A stretch of DNA of 64,000 nt from Lacticaseibacillus kribbianus. GTDB taxonomy: Bacteria; Bacillota; Bacilli; Lactobacillales; Lactobacillaceae. The notes beneath the pieces were generated by a model. That model did not search any database, was not told where the DNA came from, and saw only the letters and a program-made list of their open reading frames with translations. The stretch lies in contig NZ_JAIPUL010000004.1 of the NCBI RefSeq assembly GCF_020180945.1, forward strand, positions 62,001-126,000, in the 5' to 3' direction. The position numbers were made by a program, and so were the translations under genes. The stretch's first letter is position 1; the number at the start of each line of letters is the position of its first letter. This document shows, one piece after another, positions 36,378 to 44,435 of the stretch.

Positions 36378-36956
36378 GTGCAACAGAAACTGATCGTCAT
36401 CACCGGCGCCACCGGCACGGGCAAGACCACGGTGAGCCGCTACCTGCAGGCCACCTACAACATTCGCCGGGTGATGACACACACGACGCGCCCCATGCGC
36501 GTCGGCGAGGTCGATGGGGTGGATTACCACTTCGAGACCCCGGAGAGCTTCGCCAAAAACCACTACATCGAGCACGTCACGTACGCGGGCTACCAGTACG
36601 GCAGCTCCTTTGAGTCGCTGGACGAGGCCTGGCGCCGCGCCAACTTCGCCAGCATCGTGCTGGACACGGCCGGGGCGATCACCTACGCCAAAACGCTGGG
36701 GGCCAGGATTGCAGTGCTGTACCTGACCATCGAGGATCCCGCGGTGCTCAAAGCCCGCCTGCTTGCGCGCGGCGACGACCCGAAGATGATCGCGGCCCGG
36801 CTGCAAAGCCCGGAGTACAGCCGCGATCTGCGCCTGCCAAAGGCGCTGGCGCCGTATGCCCACGTGATCGTCAACGACGACTGGCAGGCCGCCTGCGTCC
36901 AGATTGACCGCTTCATGAAGCAGCTGGCGGCAAGCGCCGCGGGGCTCACCGAGTAG
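36378..36956 (+). CDS. Guanylate kinase-like P-loop protein
   Basis: A 192-residue protein with the P-loop GATGTGKTTVSRYL (residues 10-23). A GMP-binding-like region follows (THTTRPMRVGEVDGVDYHFE, about 34-53), then ARLLARGDD near 130. It resembles the guanylate-kinase-like proteins found beside gmk paralogues in lactobacilli. The canonical SRxxRxGE signature is altered to TTRPMRVGE, which is still compatible with GMP binding. A separate housekeeping gmk is expected elsewhere, so this may be a specialised kinase. GTG 36378 follows GAGG at 8 bp. It has its own promoter and is followed by a weak hairpin (36957-36986). Confidence 0.72.
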   Translation: MQQKLIVITGATGTGKTTVSRYLQATYNIRRVMTHTTRPMRVGEVDGVDYHFETPESFAKNHYIEHVTYAGYQYGSSFESLDEAWRRANFASIVLDTAGAITYAKTLGARIAVLYLTIEDPAVLKARLLARGDDPKMIAARLQSPEYSRDLRLPKALAPYAHVIVNDDWQAACVQIDRFMKQLAASAAGLTE

Positions 36957-37089
36957 ACACGAGCTGTCTTCCTGGCACGTGTTTCTTCTATATGAAGCGA
37001 CGAATACAGGACGCCGAGTTGGGCGTGTGGCGTGCAGGCACAGCCGCGCTGCGCGCACCGCGCAAACTGGTGCGCGGCCGCGCCAGCGG

Positions 37090-37144
37090 TTGAAGGCGGC
37101 CGGCGCGCGTGCTACAATGCTAGTAATCGGAACGGTTCCGATTA
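37090..37144 (+). promoter_or_regulatory. Promoter and perfect palindromic operator of the Fur-family gene
   Basis: TTGAAG (37090-37095), 17 bp, TGC-TACAAT (37113-37118). Just downstream, TAATCGGAAC and GTTCCGATTA (37124-37144) form a perfect 21-bp palindrome around one G. It ends next to the ribosome site AAGGAGGG. This is a likely autoregulatory site. Confidence 0.8.
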
Positions 37145-37156
37145 AGGAGGGCAACG

Positions 37157-37591
37157 ATGTCGGCAAGTCTGATCGCAATCGAGAGAATTAAGGCCAGCGG
37201 GATGCGCATGACCAAGCAGCGCCGCGACCTGGTGGATTACCTGGCGGCCCACGCCGACAGCTACGTCACCGTGACCCAGGTGGACAAGCACATGCGCGGC
37301 CAGTACCCGGGGCTATCGCACGACACCATCTACCGCAACGTCAAGGAGTTCGAGCAGCTCGGAATCCTTGAGACCGACGTGCAGGGCGAACAGGCCACCG
37401 TGAAGCTGCAGTGCGACTTCCAGCACCCGCACCACCACCACTTCATCTGCCAGCGCTGCCACCGGGTCCAGGAGATTCAGATGTGCCCCCTGGGGTACTT
37501 CGAGACGCAGCTGAAGGGCGCCAAGATTGAAAGCCACAACTTCGAGCTGTACGGGCTTTGCGCGGACTGCGCCAAGCTGGCGGCGAAGTGA
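37157..37591 (+). CDS. Fur-family metalloregulator (Fur/Zur/PerR type)
   Basis: A 144-residue regulator. The N-terminal winged helix (residues 1-80) has GMRMTKQRRDLVDYL and LSHDTIYRNVKEFEQLGIL. The C-terminal dimer and metal domain has HPHHHHFICQRCHRV (around 92) and LYGLCADCAK (around 131), giving the two CxxC pairs of the structural zinc site. Which metal or peroxide it senses cannot be fixed; the palindrome before it is closer in shape to Zur boxes than to a classic iron box. ATG 37157 follows AAGGAGGGCAACG. The perfect 21-bp palindrome between promoter and start suggests autoregulation. Confidence 0.9.
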   Translation: MSASLIAIERIKASGMRMTKQRRDLVDYLAAHADSYVTVTQVDKHMRGQYPGLSHDTIYRNVKEFEQLGILETDVQGEQATVKLQCDFQHPHHHHFICQRCHRVQEIQMCPLGYFETQLKGAKIESHNFELYGLCADCAKLAAK

Positions 37592-37594
37592 TTG

Positions 37595-37625
37595 CCTTCC
37601 CGGTCGGAGCACCGGGAATTTTTTT
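37595..37625 (+). terminator. Terminator after the Fur-family gene
   Basis: TTCCCGGT/ACCGGGAA followed by eight T. A second hairpin (CCGGCAC/GTGCCGG, 37650-37674, then TTTTA) follows. Confidence 0.88.
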
Positions 37626-37968
37626 TACACTTTTTTGCTTCCAATCCCGGCACGACGGGCGTTGTGCCGGTTTTAGGGGCGAATTGATTCGTTCTGGGAC
37701 GAATTTATGTCGCTAAAATACGAATCAAATGTTCAACCAACCAATATTTTTTATTCTGCGAATTTCGGCGCGGCTGAACTGATTCCAAAAAGGCCAGGAG
37801 CCGGCGGCAGCAAGGCTTCCATGAAAGGAACATGTACCCCACACGAAACAATATTGGTGTATACCACTTGTGAGGGGGTCGCACAGCGCTTTCATCCTTG
37901 GCATACTTCAGACTGAATTAAATTATGTCGCTAGCCGCATGGGCTAGGAAATTTTTGGAGGGGCTTAT
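37626..37968 (+). promoter_or_regulatory. AT-rich regulatory gap of nagE with NagR-like site and leader hairpin
   Basis: This stretch is clearly more AT-rich than its surroundings. It holds ATTGGTGTATACCACT (37853-37868), close to the NagR/YvoA dre operator ATTGGTNTANACCANT. There is a TGG-CATACT extended -10 (37899-37907) and a leader hairpin CTAGCC/GGCTAG (37931-37947) before AATTTTT and the ribosome site. Inverted TTGATTCGT/ACGAATCAA lies at 37686-37731. No gene is seen. Confidence 0.65.
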
Positions 37969-39942
37969 ATGAAATCATATATGCAAAACCTTGGGCGTTC
38001 GCTCCAGCTGCCAGTCGCCGTACTGCCAGCCGCGGCGCTCTTGGTCGGGATTGCGAACTACTGGCTCTCATTCGGACCCAATGTGATCGCCACGTTCCTG
38101 TTGCAAGGCGGGTTGGCCGTTCTCGGCCAGCTGCCGATCCTGTTCGCCGTTGGGGTCGCGCTTGGGATGTCTGAAGGCAAGGACGGCGCCGCCGCCTTCG
38201 CCGGGCTGGTGGCCTTCGAGGTGCCGGTCAACGTGCTCAAGCCAGACGTGATCGCCACTTTGACCGGCGTGAAGGTCGAGGCCGTTGATCCGGCCTTTGG
38301 TCAGATCACCAACGTCTTCATCGGGATCATGGCCGGGCTGATTGCAGCGGCACTGTTCAACCGCTTCCACAAGGTGAAGCTGCCGATGGCGCTGTCGTTC
38401 TTCAGCGGCAAGCGCGCCGTGCCGATCATGGCGGCCTTCGTCATGATGGGGGTCACCGCCGTTCTGTTCTTCGTTTGGCCACCGGTTTACACCGCGCTGG
38501 TTGCCTTTGGTAAGTCCATCGTCAACCTCGGGGCAATCGGCGCCGGGTTTTACGGGTTCTTCAACCGCCTGCTGATCCCAACGGGTCTGCACCAGGCGCT
38601 GAACTCCGTGTTCTGGTTCGACGTTGCCGGCATCAACGACATCGGGAACTTCCTGGCCTCTAAGGGTGTCAAGGGTGTCACCGGGATGTTCCAGGCCGGC
38701 TTCTTCCCAGTCATGATGTTCGGGCTTCCAGCCGGTGCGTTCGCCATCTACAAGAACGCCCGTCCTGAGCGCAAAAAGGAAATCGGTTCCCTGATCCTTG
38801 CCGGCGCCTTCGCCAGCTTCTTCACCGGTGTGACCGAACCCCTTGAATTCTCCTTCATGTTCGTCGCATGGCCGCTGTACGTCATCCACGCGATCTTCAC
38901 CGGCCTCTCTTTGGCCTTTGCCGCTATCATGCACTGGACAGCCGGCTTCGCCTTTGCCGCCGGGCTGGTTGACTTCGTGCTGAGCTTCAAGAACCCGATC
39001 GCCAACATGCCTTACATGCTGGTCCTTCAGGGGCTTGTGCTCGCCGTGATCTACTACTTCGGCTTCGACTTCGCCATCAAGAAGTTCAACCTCATGACCC
39101 CAGGTCGTGAGGCCGTCACCGCAACGGAGGACGCGCCTAAGGTTGCGACCGACGCCAGCGATGACAAGTACACCGTTCAGGCCAAGCAGATCTACGCCGC
39201 ACTCGGCGGCGCCGATAACCTGAACGTGGTCGACAACTGCACGACGCGCCTGCGCCTGAAGCTGGCCGACACCAGCAAGATCGACCAGGCGGCCATCAAG
39301 GCCACCGGCGTCCCGGGCATCAACGTCCTGGACAAGAGCAACCTGCAGATCATCGTCGGCACCGAGGTTCAGTTCGTCGCTGACGCCCTGGCTGAACTCA
39401 AAAACAGCAACGCCCCGGTAGCCACGGTCGCACCTGCGGCCGCTGCCGCACCGGCCGCCGCTGCTTCCTCCGAACCAGGCGTTGAGGTTGATTTCCACAG
39501 TGTGGCCAACGGCCGCTACCTGGAGCTCAACCAGCTGAGCGACCCAACCTTCGCCCAGAAGATGCTGGGCGACGGCTTCGCCATCGACCCGACGGACGGC
39601 AAGATTGTTTCGCCGGTTGACGGCACCATCGAGACCGTTTTCCCAACCAAGCACGCCATCGGCTTCAAGACCGCGGGCGGCCTGGAAGTCCTGCTGCACA
39701 TGGGGCTGGACACCGTTGAACTCAAGGGTGCGCCGTTCGATGTCAAGGTCAAGGAAGGCCAGACGGTCAAGCACGGCGACGTGGTTGCCGACGTCGACCT
39801 TGACGCCATCAAGGCTGCCGGCAAGCAGACCCCGATGATTGTCATCATCACCAACATGCCAACCGTTGGCCTGCTGAAGTATTACGCCGTCAAGGATCCG
39901 GTGGCAGAAGACGCCGAGGTTCTGACCGCAACCACCAAGTAA
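37969..39942 (+). CDS. nagE: N-acetylglucosamine PTS permease, EIICBA
   Basis: A 657-residue fused PTS transporter that imports and phosphorylates N-acetylglucosamine. EIIC (about 1-370) has ten or so membrane helices and the family stretch FNRLLIPTGLHQALNSVFWF (quoted at about 198-217). EIIB (about 395-475) has the phospho-cysteine in VDNCTTRLRLKL. An Ala-rich linker is followed by EIIA (about 500-650), with the phospho-histidine in VLLHMGLDTVEL. GlcNAc rather than glucose specificity is inferred from the EIIC pattern and the NagR-like operator upstream. Proline codons favour CCA here, unlike most neighbours, which suggests high expression or a different history. ATG follows TTTTTGGAGGGGCTTAT. 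Confidence 0.9.
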   Translation: MKSYMQNLGRSLQLPVAVLPAAALLVGIANYWLSFGPNVIATFLLQGGLAVLGQLPILFAVGVALGMSEGKDGAAAFAGLVAFEVPVNVLKPDVIATLTGVKVEAVDPAFGQITNVFIGIMAGLIAAALFNRFHKVKLPMALSFFSGKRAVPIMAAFVMMGVTAVLFFVWPPVYTALVAFGKSIVNLGAIGAGFYGFFNRLLIPTGLHQALNSVFWFDVAGINDIGNFLASKGVKGVTGMFQAGFFPVMMFGLPAGAFAIYKNARPERKKEIGSLILAGAFASFFTGVTEPLEFSFMFVAWPLYVIHAIFTGLSLAFAAIMHWTAGFAFAAGLVDFVLSFKNPIANMPYMLVLQGLVLAVIYYFGFDFAIKKFNLMTPGREAVTATEDAPKVATDASDDKYTVQAKQIYAALGGADNLNVVDNCTTRLRLKLADTSKIDQAAIKATGVPGINVLDKSNLQIIVGTEVQFVADALAELKNSNAPVATVAPAAAAAPAAAASSEPGVEVDFHSVANGRYLELNQLSDPTFAQKMLGDGFAIDPTDGKIVSPVDGTIETVFPTKHAIGFKTAGGLEVLLHMGLDTVELKGAPFDVKVKEGQTVKHGDVVADVDLDAIKAAGKQTPMIVIITNMPTVGLLKYYAVKDPVAEDAEVLTATTK

Positions 39943-39957
39943 CCACCGCACTGCCGC

Positions 39958-39988
39958 GCCCGCCCTATCAATGGGGTGGGCGTTTTTG
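39958..39988 (+). terminator. Terminator after nagE
   Basis: CGCCCGCCCTA pairs with TGGGGTGGGCG (one mismatch) around TCAA, then five T. Confidence 0.82.
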
Positions 39989-40035
39989 CGTTGCGCATTG
40001 TTTAACTTTCATAAACTTCGCCGATTCGTCCCGTT

Positions 40036-40064
40036 TTGTCCACACAACTAGGCTACAATATAAG
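40036..40064 (+). promoter_or_regulatory. Promoter of the Ser/Thr-rich surface protein gene
   Basis: TTGTCC (40036-40041), 17 bp, TATAAG (40059-40064). Confidence 0.6.
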
Positions 40065-40108
40065 GCAAACGGATGGGGCAATGCGCACCATCTCGAAAGG
40101 AGTCTCCC

Positions 40109-40651
40109 ATGGCCTATCGCACGCCGCCGCTGCTATCCCCAGCGGCCATTGTTTCCATCATCATCCTGATCAGCGGCTACAGCCTGATTAATAATGCGGT
40201 CAACCCGACCAGCACGCCGAAGTCGCCCGCGGCGCAGAGCTCGCTGGCCTCGAAGCTCAAGGCCAAAAACGGCAGCGTCTCGAGCACGTCCAGCAGCGCA
40301 AGCGAGAGCACCCCGGCCGCGCCTGCCAAGGCCGACGACAGCGCGAAGACGACGGGCGACTCTACGGACGCGTCCAGCAGCACCAGCAGCAGCTCGAGCA
40401 GCAAGAAGACGACCACCGAGCCGAACACGGGCGACACGCAAACCGGCACCGGCACCACGACGGGCACAGGGGATGCGCAGACCGGCACCGGGGACACCGG
40501 AACGACCGGGACCACCGGAACCACCGGAACGACCGACGGTGACACCACGACCGGGGACGGCACTGGGAACACCACCGGGGATGCGACGGACAGTGGCGCC
40601 ACCGCGGACAGCGCAAGCTCCGGCAGCGCCAGCTCGGGGTCGACGAAGTAG
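40109..40651 (+). CDS. Low-complexity Ser/Thr/Gly/Asp-rich surface protein
   Basis: A 180-residue protein with one hydrophobic helix (about residues 9-30, LSPAAIVSIIILISGYSLI) and then a disordered tail. The tail is built of Ser, Thr, Ala, Gly and Asp, including repeated GTT and TGTGD blocks (about 115-165). There is no LPXTG motif. The helix probably anchors it with the tail outside, where Ser and Thr could be glycosylated; that is inference. The start at 40109 follows GAAAGGAGTCTCCC. It is monocistronic with its own promoter, and the family A array A3 begins just after it. No function is known. Confidence 0.7.
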   Translation: MAYRTPPLLSPAAIVSIIILISGYSLINNAVNPTSTPKSPAAQSSLASKLKAKNGSVSSTSSSASESTPAAPAKADDSAKTTGDSTDASSSTSSSSSSKKTTTEPNTGDTQTGTGTTTGTGDAQTGTGDTGTTGTTGTTGTTDGDTTTGDGTGNTTGDATDSGATADSASSGSASSGSTK

Positions 40652-40667
40652 GGCACGTGCTGAGCAC

Positions 40668-41125
40668 CCTGCTGAGGCAAAAAGCGCCTCACCACCCAAC
40701 CTTACGCTAGCTGACCGGCTAGGCCCGCACTGGCTTCGCCCTCTGGTTGAAACGGGCTGCGCGGCGCACCGGCGAGTCGTCCAGCTAAGGCCGGCACTCG
40801 GGCCAAAGCCCGGCCCAAGCACCAGCCTTACGCTGGTCGCTCGCCTAAGAGCGCGCCGCTTCGCCCTCTGACTGAAACGGGCTGCGCGGCGCACCGGTGA
40901 GTCGTCCAGCTAAGGCCGGCACTCGGGCCAAAGCCCGGCCCAAGCACCAGCCTTACGCTGGCCGCTCGCCTAAGAGCGCGCCGCTTCGCCTTCTGAGCGA
41001 AACGGGCTACGCCAGTGCAACGCCGGTGCAGCTAGCTGAGGCCGGGCGCCGAGGCAAGATGCGCCTCACCGCCCAGTCTTACGCTAGCTGACCGGCTAGG
41101 CCCGCACTGGCTTCGCCCTCTGAAA
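40668..41125 (+). repeat. Family A hairpin repeat array (A3), four units
   Basis: The units are delimited by CCCTCTG or CCTTCTG at 40739, 40864, 40989 and 41116 (periods 125, 125, 127 bp). The middle units carry long hairpins, for example CCAGCTAAGGCCGG..GGGCC paired with GGCCC..CCAGCCTTACGCTGG around AAAGCCC. The outer two units are more diverged and share CTTACGCTAGCTGACCGGCT. The array fills the gap and ends at the ribosome site of the next gene (CTCTGAAAGGAAAGG). Confidence 0.88.
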
Positions 41126-41138
41126 GGAAAGGATTCCC

Positions 41139-41972
41139 ATGCTCACTGTTCTTGATCTGGTCAACCGCGCGCTGAGTTACTTCAACATTCAGGACAAGGC
41201 GAAGGGGAAGGCCTTCACCATCGTCGCGTTCGGCGCCAATTTTTACCTGCTGTACCAGGCGCTTCGGCACCTGCGCTACGTGAACTACCGCGCCGGCGGG
41301 GTGCTGTTCCTGCTGGCCTTCCTGGTGCTTCTGTACTTCATCGTGCTGAATTTCTTCTATTACTTCACCGACAAGCAGGTGAAGTGGGACGTCTCGCCGC
41401 GGGTGGAAAAGCTGCTCGGCGGCAACCCGCAGGCGGCCAAGGCGGCGGAGGCCGCGCTGACGCAGTCGACCACGCTCGGGGCGTCCAACGGGCTGTTCCA
41501 GGAGGAGCGGCTGCTGCCGGTGGCGGTGGTGGTCGACCAACCCAAGCTCGACGCCCTGGTGCAGCAGCTGCGGACGACCGGTGCCCTGACCGAGAACTAC
41601 CAGGGGCTGGACGCGCACGCGATCGAACGGGTGGTGACCCGCACGCACCGGCCGGTGGCGGCGATCGGCGGGCCGTTCGAGCTGCCGTACTTCGCCCTAG
41701 TCCAAAGCGGCAAGCAGCTGGTGATCCAGGGCGGGCTCAACGCGCTGGCGCCGGTGACGCTCGGCACCATCACCCGGGTGGGGCTGATGCCGACCAGTGC
41801 CGCCATCAAGGACTACCAGCTGGCCCTGGCGCATGTGTTCCTGACCGGCGGCGAGGTGATGCAACCGGGCCGCCACGGCCTGATTCGAAAGGACACGCCT
41901 TATACCATTACCGCCCAGATTGCCTATACCGTTCGCCCGGAAGCCAAGCCCGGCGACACCAACGAAAACTAA
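41139..41972 (+). CDS. Unknown two-helix membrane protein
   Basis: A 277-residue protein with two close membrane helices (about 26-42 and 50-76, AGGVLFLLAFLVLLYFIVLN) and a soluble domain of about 200 residues. It ends in a hydrophilic tail. It resembles uncharacterised membrane proteins conserved in lactobacilli, and no enzymatic motif is seen. ATG 41139 follows GAAAGGAAAGGATTCCC, which starts at the last base of repeat array A3. No clear terminator follows. The 230-bp gap after it holds only the promoter of the next operon. Confidence 0.65.
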   Translation: MLTVLDLVNRALSYFNIQDKAKGKAFTIVAFGANFYLLYQALRHLRYVNYRAGGVLFLLAFLVLLYFIVLNFFYYFTDKQVKWDVSPRVEKLLGGNPQAAKAAEAALTQSTTLGASNGLFQEERLLPVAVVVDQPKLDALVQQLRTTGALTENYQGLDAHAIERVVTRTHRPVAAIGGPFELPYFALVQSGKQLVIQGGLNALAPVTLGTITRVGLMPTSAAIKDYQLALAHVFLTGGEVMQPGRHGLIRKDTPYTITAQIAYTVRPEAKPGDTNEN

Positions 41973-42065
41973 ATTTGCGGCCGCGCGAAAAAACCGGTAA
42001 GATTATTTTAATGATTTTATCGGCTGACGCGCGGCTTTTTTGTGCCGTCGGGTGAGGCGGATTAC

Positions 42066-42095
42066 TTGCCATCGCGAATTTCGCTAAGGTATGAT
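42066..42095 (+). promoter_or_regulatory. Promoter of the amino-acid ABC operon
   Basis: TTGCCA (42066-42071), 18 bp, TATGAT (42090-42095). A leader of about 100 bases precedes the first gene; no riboswitch was recognised in it. Confidence 0.65.
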
Positions 42096-42204
42096 GGTAG
42101 TGGTCTAGGTAAAATCCCGTCGGCGGCAGCCGGAAACTGGTTAACGTTTCCTGCCGGCGACGCGTCGACCGTTCACATTCACAGGCAGATAAGGAGGCGA
42201 TTCG

Positions 42205-42942
42205 ATGTCAATGATCGAGTTTCACGACGTCGAGAAGTACTACGGGAAGTTTCACGCACTCAAGGACATCAATCTGACCATCGACCGCGGTGAAGTGGTC
42301 ACGCTGATCGGACCGTCGGGATCGGGCAAGAGCACGCTGTTGCGGACTATCAATGGGCTGGAGCGAATCACTGAGGGCAAACTGATTGTCAATGATTTTG
42401 ACCTCGCCGAGAAGAACACCAACATGGACAAGATTCGCAAGAACGTCGGCATGGTGTTCCAGCACTTCAACCTTTACGCGAACAAAACCGTTATCGATAA
42501 CATTACCCTCGGCCCGCGGCTGGTCCTGAAGCGCGACCGCGCCACCGTCGAGAAGGAGGCGCTGGACCTGCTCGACATGGTCGGGCTCAAGGACCAGGCC
42601 AAGAAGTACCCGGCGGCCCTGTCCGGCGGCCAGAAGCAGCGCGTGGCGATCGCCCGCAGCCTGGCGATGAAGCCGCGCGCCATTCTGTTCGACGAGCCGA
42701 CATCCGCGCTTGACCCCGAGATGATCGGGGATGTGCTGGACGTCATGCAAAAAATCGCCAAGCAGGGCATGACCATGGTCGTGGTGACCCACGAAATGGG
42801 CTTTGCCAAGCGCGTGGGCGATCGCATCATTTTCATGGCGGAGGGCCAGATCCTCGAAGACGCCACGGACGTCGCCGGCTTCTTCGACCACCCGAAGGAC
42901 CCGCGCGCCCAGGAGTTCATCAGCAAAATTTTCAACCACTAG
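42205..42942 (+). CDS. glnQ: Polar amino-acid ABC transporter ATPase (GlnQ-like)
   Basis: A 245-residue ATPase. Walker A is GPSGSGKSTLL (around residue 36), Q-loop MVFQHFNLY, signature LSGGQKQRVAIARSL (around 139), Walker B ILFDEPTSALDPE (around 160), and switch THEMGFAKRVGDR. It drives uptake of glutamine, glutamate or a related polar amino acid; the substrate is assigned by family only. ATG 42205 follows AAGGAGGCGATTCG. It is followed by the binding protein 12 bp later and by two permease genes, giving a complete importer. Confidence 0.93.
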   Translation: MSMIEFHDVEKYYGKFHALKDINLTIDRGEVVTLIGPSGSGKSTLLRTINGLERITEGKLIVNDFDLAEKNTNMDKIRKNVGMVFQHFNLYANKTVIDNITLGPRLVLKRDRATVEKEALDLLDMVGLKDQAKKYPAALSGGQKQRVAIARSLAMKPRAILFDEPTSALDPEMIGDVLDVMQKIAKQGMTMVVVTHEMGFAKRVGDRIIFMAEGQILEDATDVAGFFDHPKDPRAQEFISKIFNH

Positions 42943-42953
42943 GAGGGACGCCG

Positions 42954-43775
42954 ATGCATAAGCTAAAATTATGGCTCACGGTCGCCGTGCTCTGCGTGGT
43001 GGCCGGCGTGGCCGCCGGCTGCGGTCGAAGTGTCGCCGACCAGGATGCGCTGGCCCACGCCAAGAAGACCAACACCATCGTCTGGGGCGTGAAGGCCGAC
43101 ACCCGCCTGTTCGGGCTGATGAACACCAAGACCGGCAAGATCCAGGGCTTCGAGGTCGACATGGCCAACGCCTTGACCAAGCAGGTGCTGGGCAAGTCGG
43201 CCAAGGCGACGCTGGTGCAGGTCACCTCGGATACCCGGGTGCCGATGCTCAAAGGCGGCAACCTCGACGCGGTGATTGCGACGATGACCATCACCCCGGA
43301 GCGGCAGAAGGTGCTGGACTTCACGGACTCGTACTTCAAGGCCGGCCAGTCGCTGCTGGTCAAAAAGGGCAGCAAAATCAAGTCGATCAAGGACCTGACC
43401 GCCGGCACCAAGGTGATCGGCGTTCAGGGCTCCAACTCGGTGGACAACGTCAAAAAGGCTGCCCCGGCGACGACGGTGCTGCAGCTGGCCGACTACGCGC
43501 AGGCCTTCACCGCGCTGAAGTCGGGCCAGGGCGACGCGCTGAGCACCGACAACGGCATCCTGTACGGGATGTCGCAGCAGGACCCGGACTACGTGGTGGT
43601 CGGCGGCACCTTCACCAAGGAGCCGTACGGCATCGCGCTGAACAAGGGCCAGACCAACCTGCGCAAGGCCCTGAACAAGGCGCTGCAGGAGCTGCGCGCC
43701 GACGGGACCTACGAGAAGCTGATCAACAAGTGGTTCTCGGACATTCCGGGCTTTGACATCAAGGAGGTGGCGTAA
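42954..43775 (+). CDS. glnH: Amino-acid ABC transporter substrate-binding lipoprotein
   Basis: A 273-residue lipoprotein. The signal has lipobox VAAGC (Cys 23), and then comes a type II periplasmic-binding fold. The conserved IQGFEVDMANALTKQVLG is near 64, LDAVIATMTITPERQKVLDF near 103, and KEPYGIALNKGQTNLR near 224. It delivers a polar amino acid, probably glutamine or glutamate, to the permeases. ATG 42954 follows AGGAGGGACGCCG. The stop overlaps the start of the first permease (TAATG). Confidence 0.92.
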   Translation: MHKLKLWLTVAVLCVVAGVAAGCGRSVADQDALAHAKKTNTIVWGVKADTRLFGLMNTKTGKIQGFEVDMANALTKQVLGKSAKATLVQVTSDTRVPMLKGGNLDAVIATMTITPERQKVLDFTDSYFKAGQSLLVKKGSKIKSIKDLTAGTKVIGVQGSNSVDNVKKAAPATTVLQLADYAQAFTALKSGQGDALSTDNGILYGMSQQDPDYVVVGGTFTKEPYGIALNKGQTNLRKALNKALQELRADGTYEKLINKWFSDIPGFDIKEVA

Positions 43776-44419
43776 TGCTGAGCATTCTGACCAACAACTA
43801 CGGCACCCTGATGTCCGGACTCGGCTACACGCTGCTGTCCAGCCTGATTGCGCTGGTGTTCTCCCTGATCATCGGCACGGTGTTCGCTTTGATGGAGATC
43901 TCGCCGCACAAGTGGCTGCGGGTGATCGGCAAGCTCTACGTCGAGGTGATCCGCAACATTCCGCTTTTGATCATCACGATGGGCTTTTACGTCATCGTGC
44001 CCAAGTACCTGCTGCCGGTCGACGGCTTCACCGCCGGGACCATCGGGCTGACCATCTACACCAGCGCCTTCATCGCCGAGACGGTGCGCGCCGGCATCCA
44101 GTCGGTCGCCGTTGGGCAGATGGAGGGCGCGCGGTCCGTGGGGCTGACCTACACGCAGGCGATGTCCCAGATTGTTTTCCCCCAGGCGATCAAGATCGTG
44201 ATCCCGCCGCTGGGCAACCAGTTCATCAACCTGGTCAAGAACTCGTCGATTCTGGCCTTCGTCGCTGGCTTCGACCTGATGTACCAGGGCAAAATCATCG
44301 CCAACGCGACGTTCAACACCTTCGACACCTACCTGGTGGTCGGACTGCTGTACCTGATCTTGACGATGCCGCTGTCCTACCTGATGCGTCACTTGGAAAA
44401 GAAATGGGTCACCGCCTAG
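43775..44419 (+). CDS. Amino-acid ABC transporter permease
   Basis: A 214-residue His/Glu/Gln/Arg-type permease with five membrane helices. The EAA coupling loop is AGIQSVAVGQMEGARSVGLT (quoted at about 108-127). It is translationally coupled to glnH by a one-base overlap, with AGGAGGTGGCG as ribosome site. It forms a heterodimeric channel with the next gene product. Confidence 0.92.
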   Translation: MLSILTNNYGTLMSGLGYTLLSSLIALVFSLIIGTVFALMEISPHKWLRVIGKLYVEVIRNIPLLIITMGFYVIVPKYLLPVDGFTAGTIGLTIYTSAFIAETVRAGIQSVAVGQMEGARSVGLTYTQAMSQIVFPQAIKIVIPPLGNQFINLVKNSSILAFVAGFDLMYQGKIIANATFNTFDTYLVVGLLYLILTMPLSYLMRHLEKKWVTA

Positions 44420-44435
44420 GAAAGGAGGAAGTGCC

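Noticed and set aside
37707-37916. A 69-codon frame upstream of nagE.
   Set aside because: It has no ribosome site, covers the NagR-like operator and has no protein-like composition.
38068-39951. A 627-codon open frame opposite nagE.
   Set aside because: It is a GC-driven shadow of nagE. No start signal or protein family fits.
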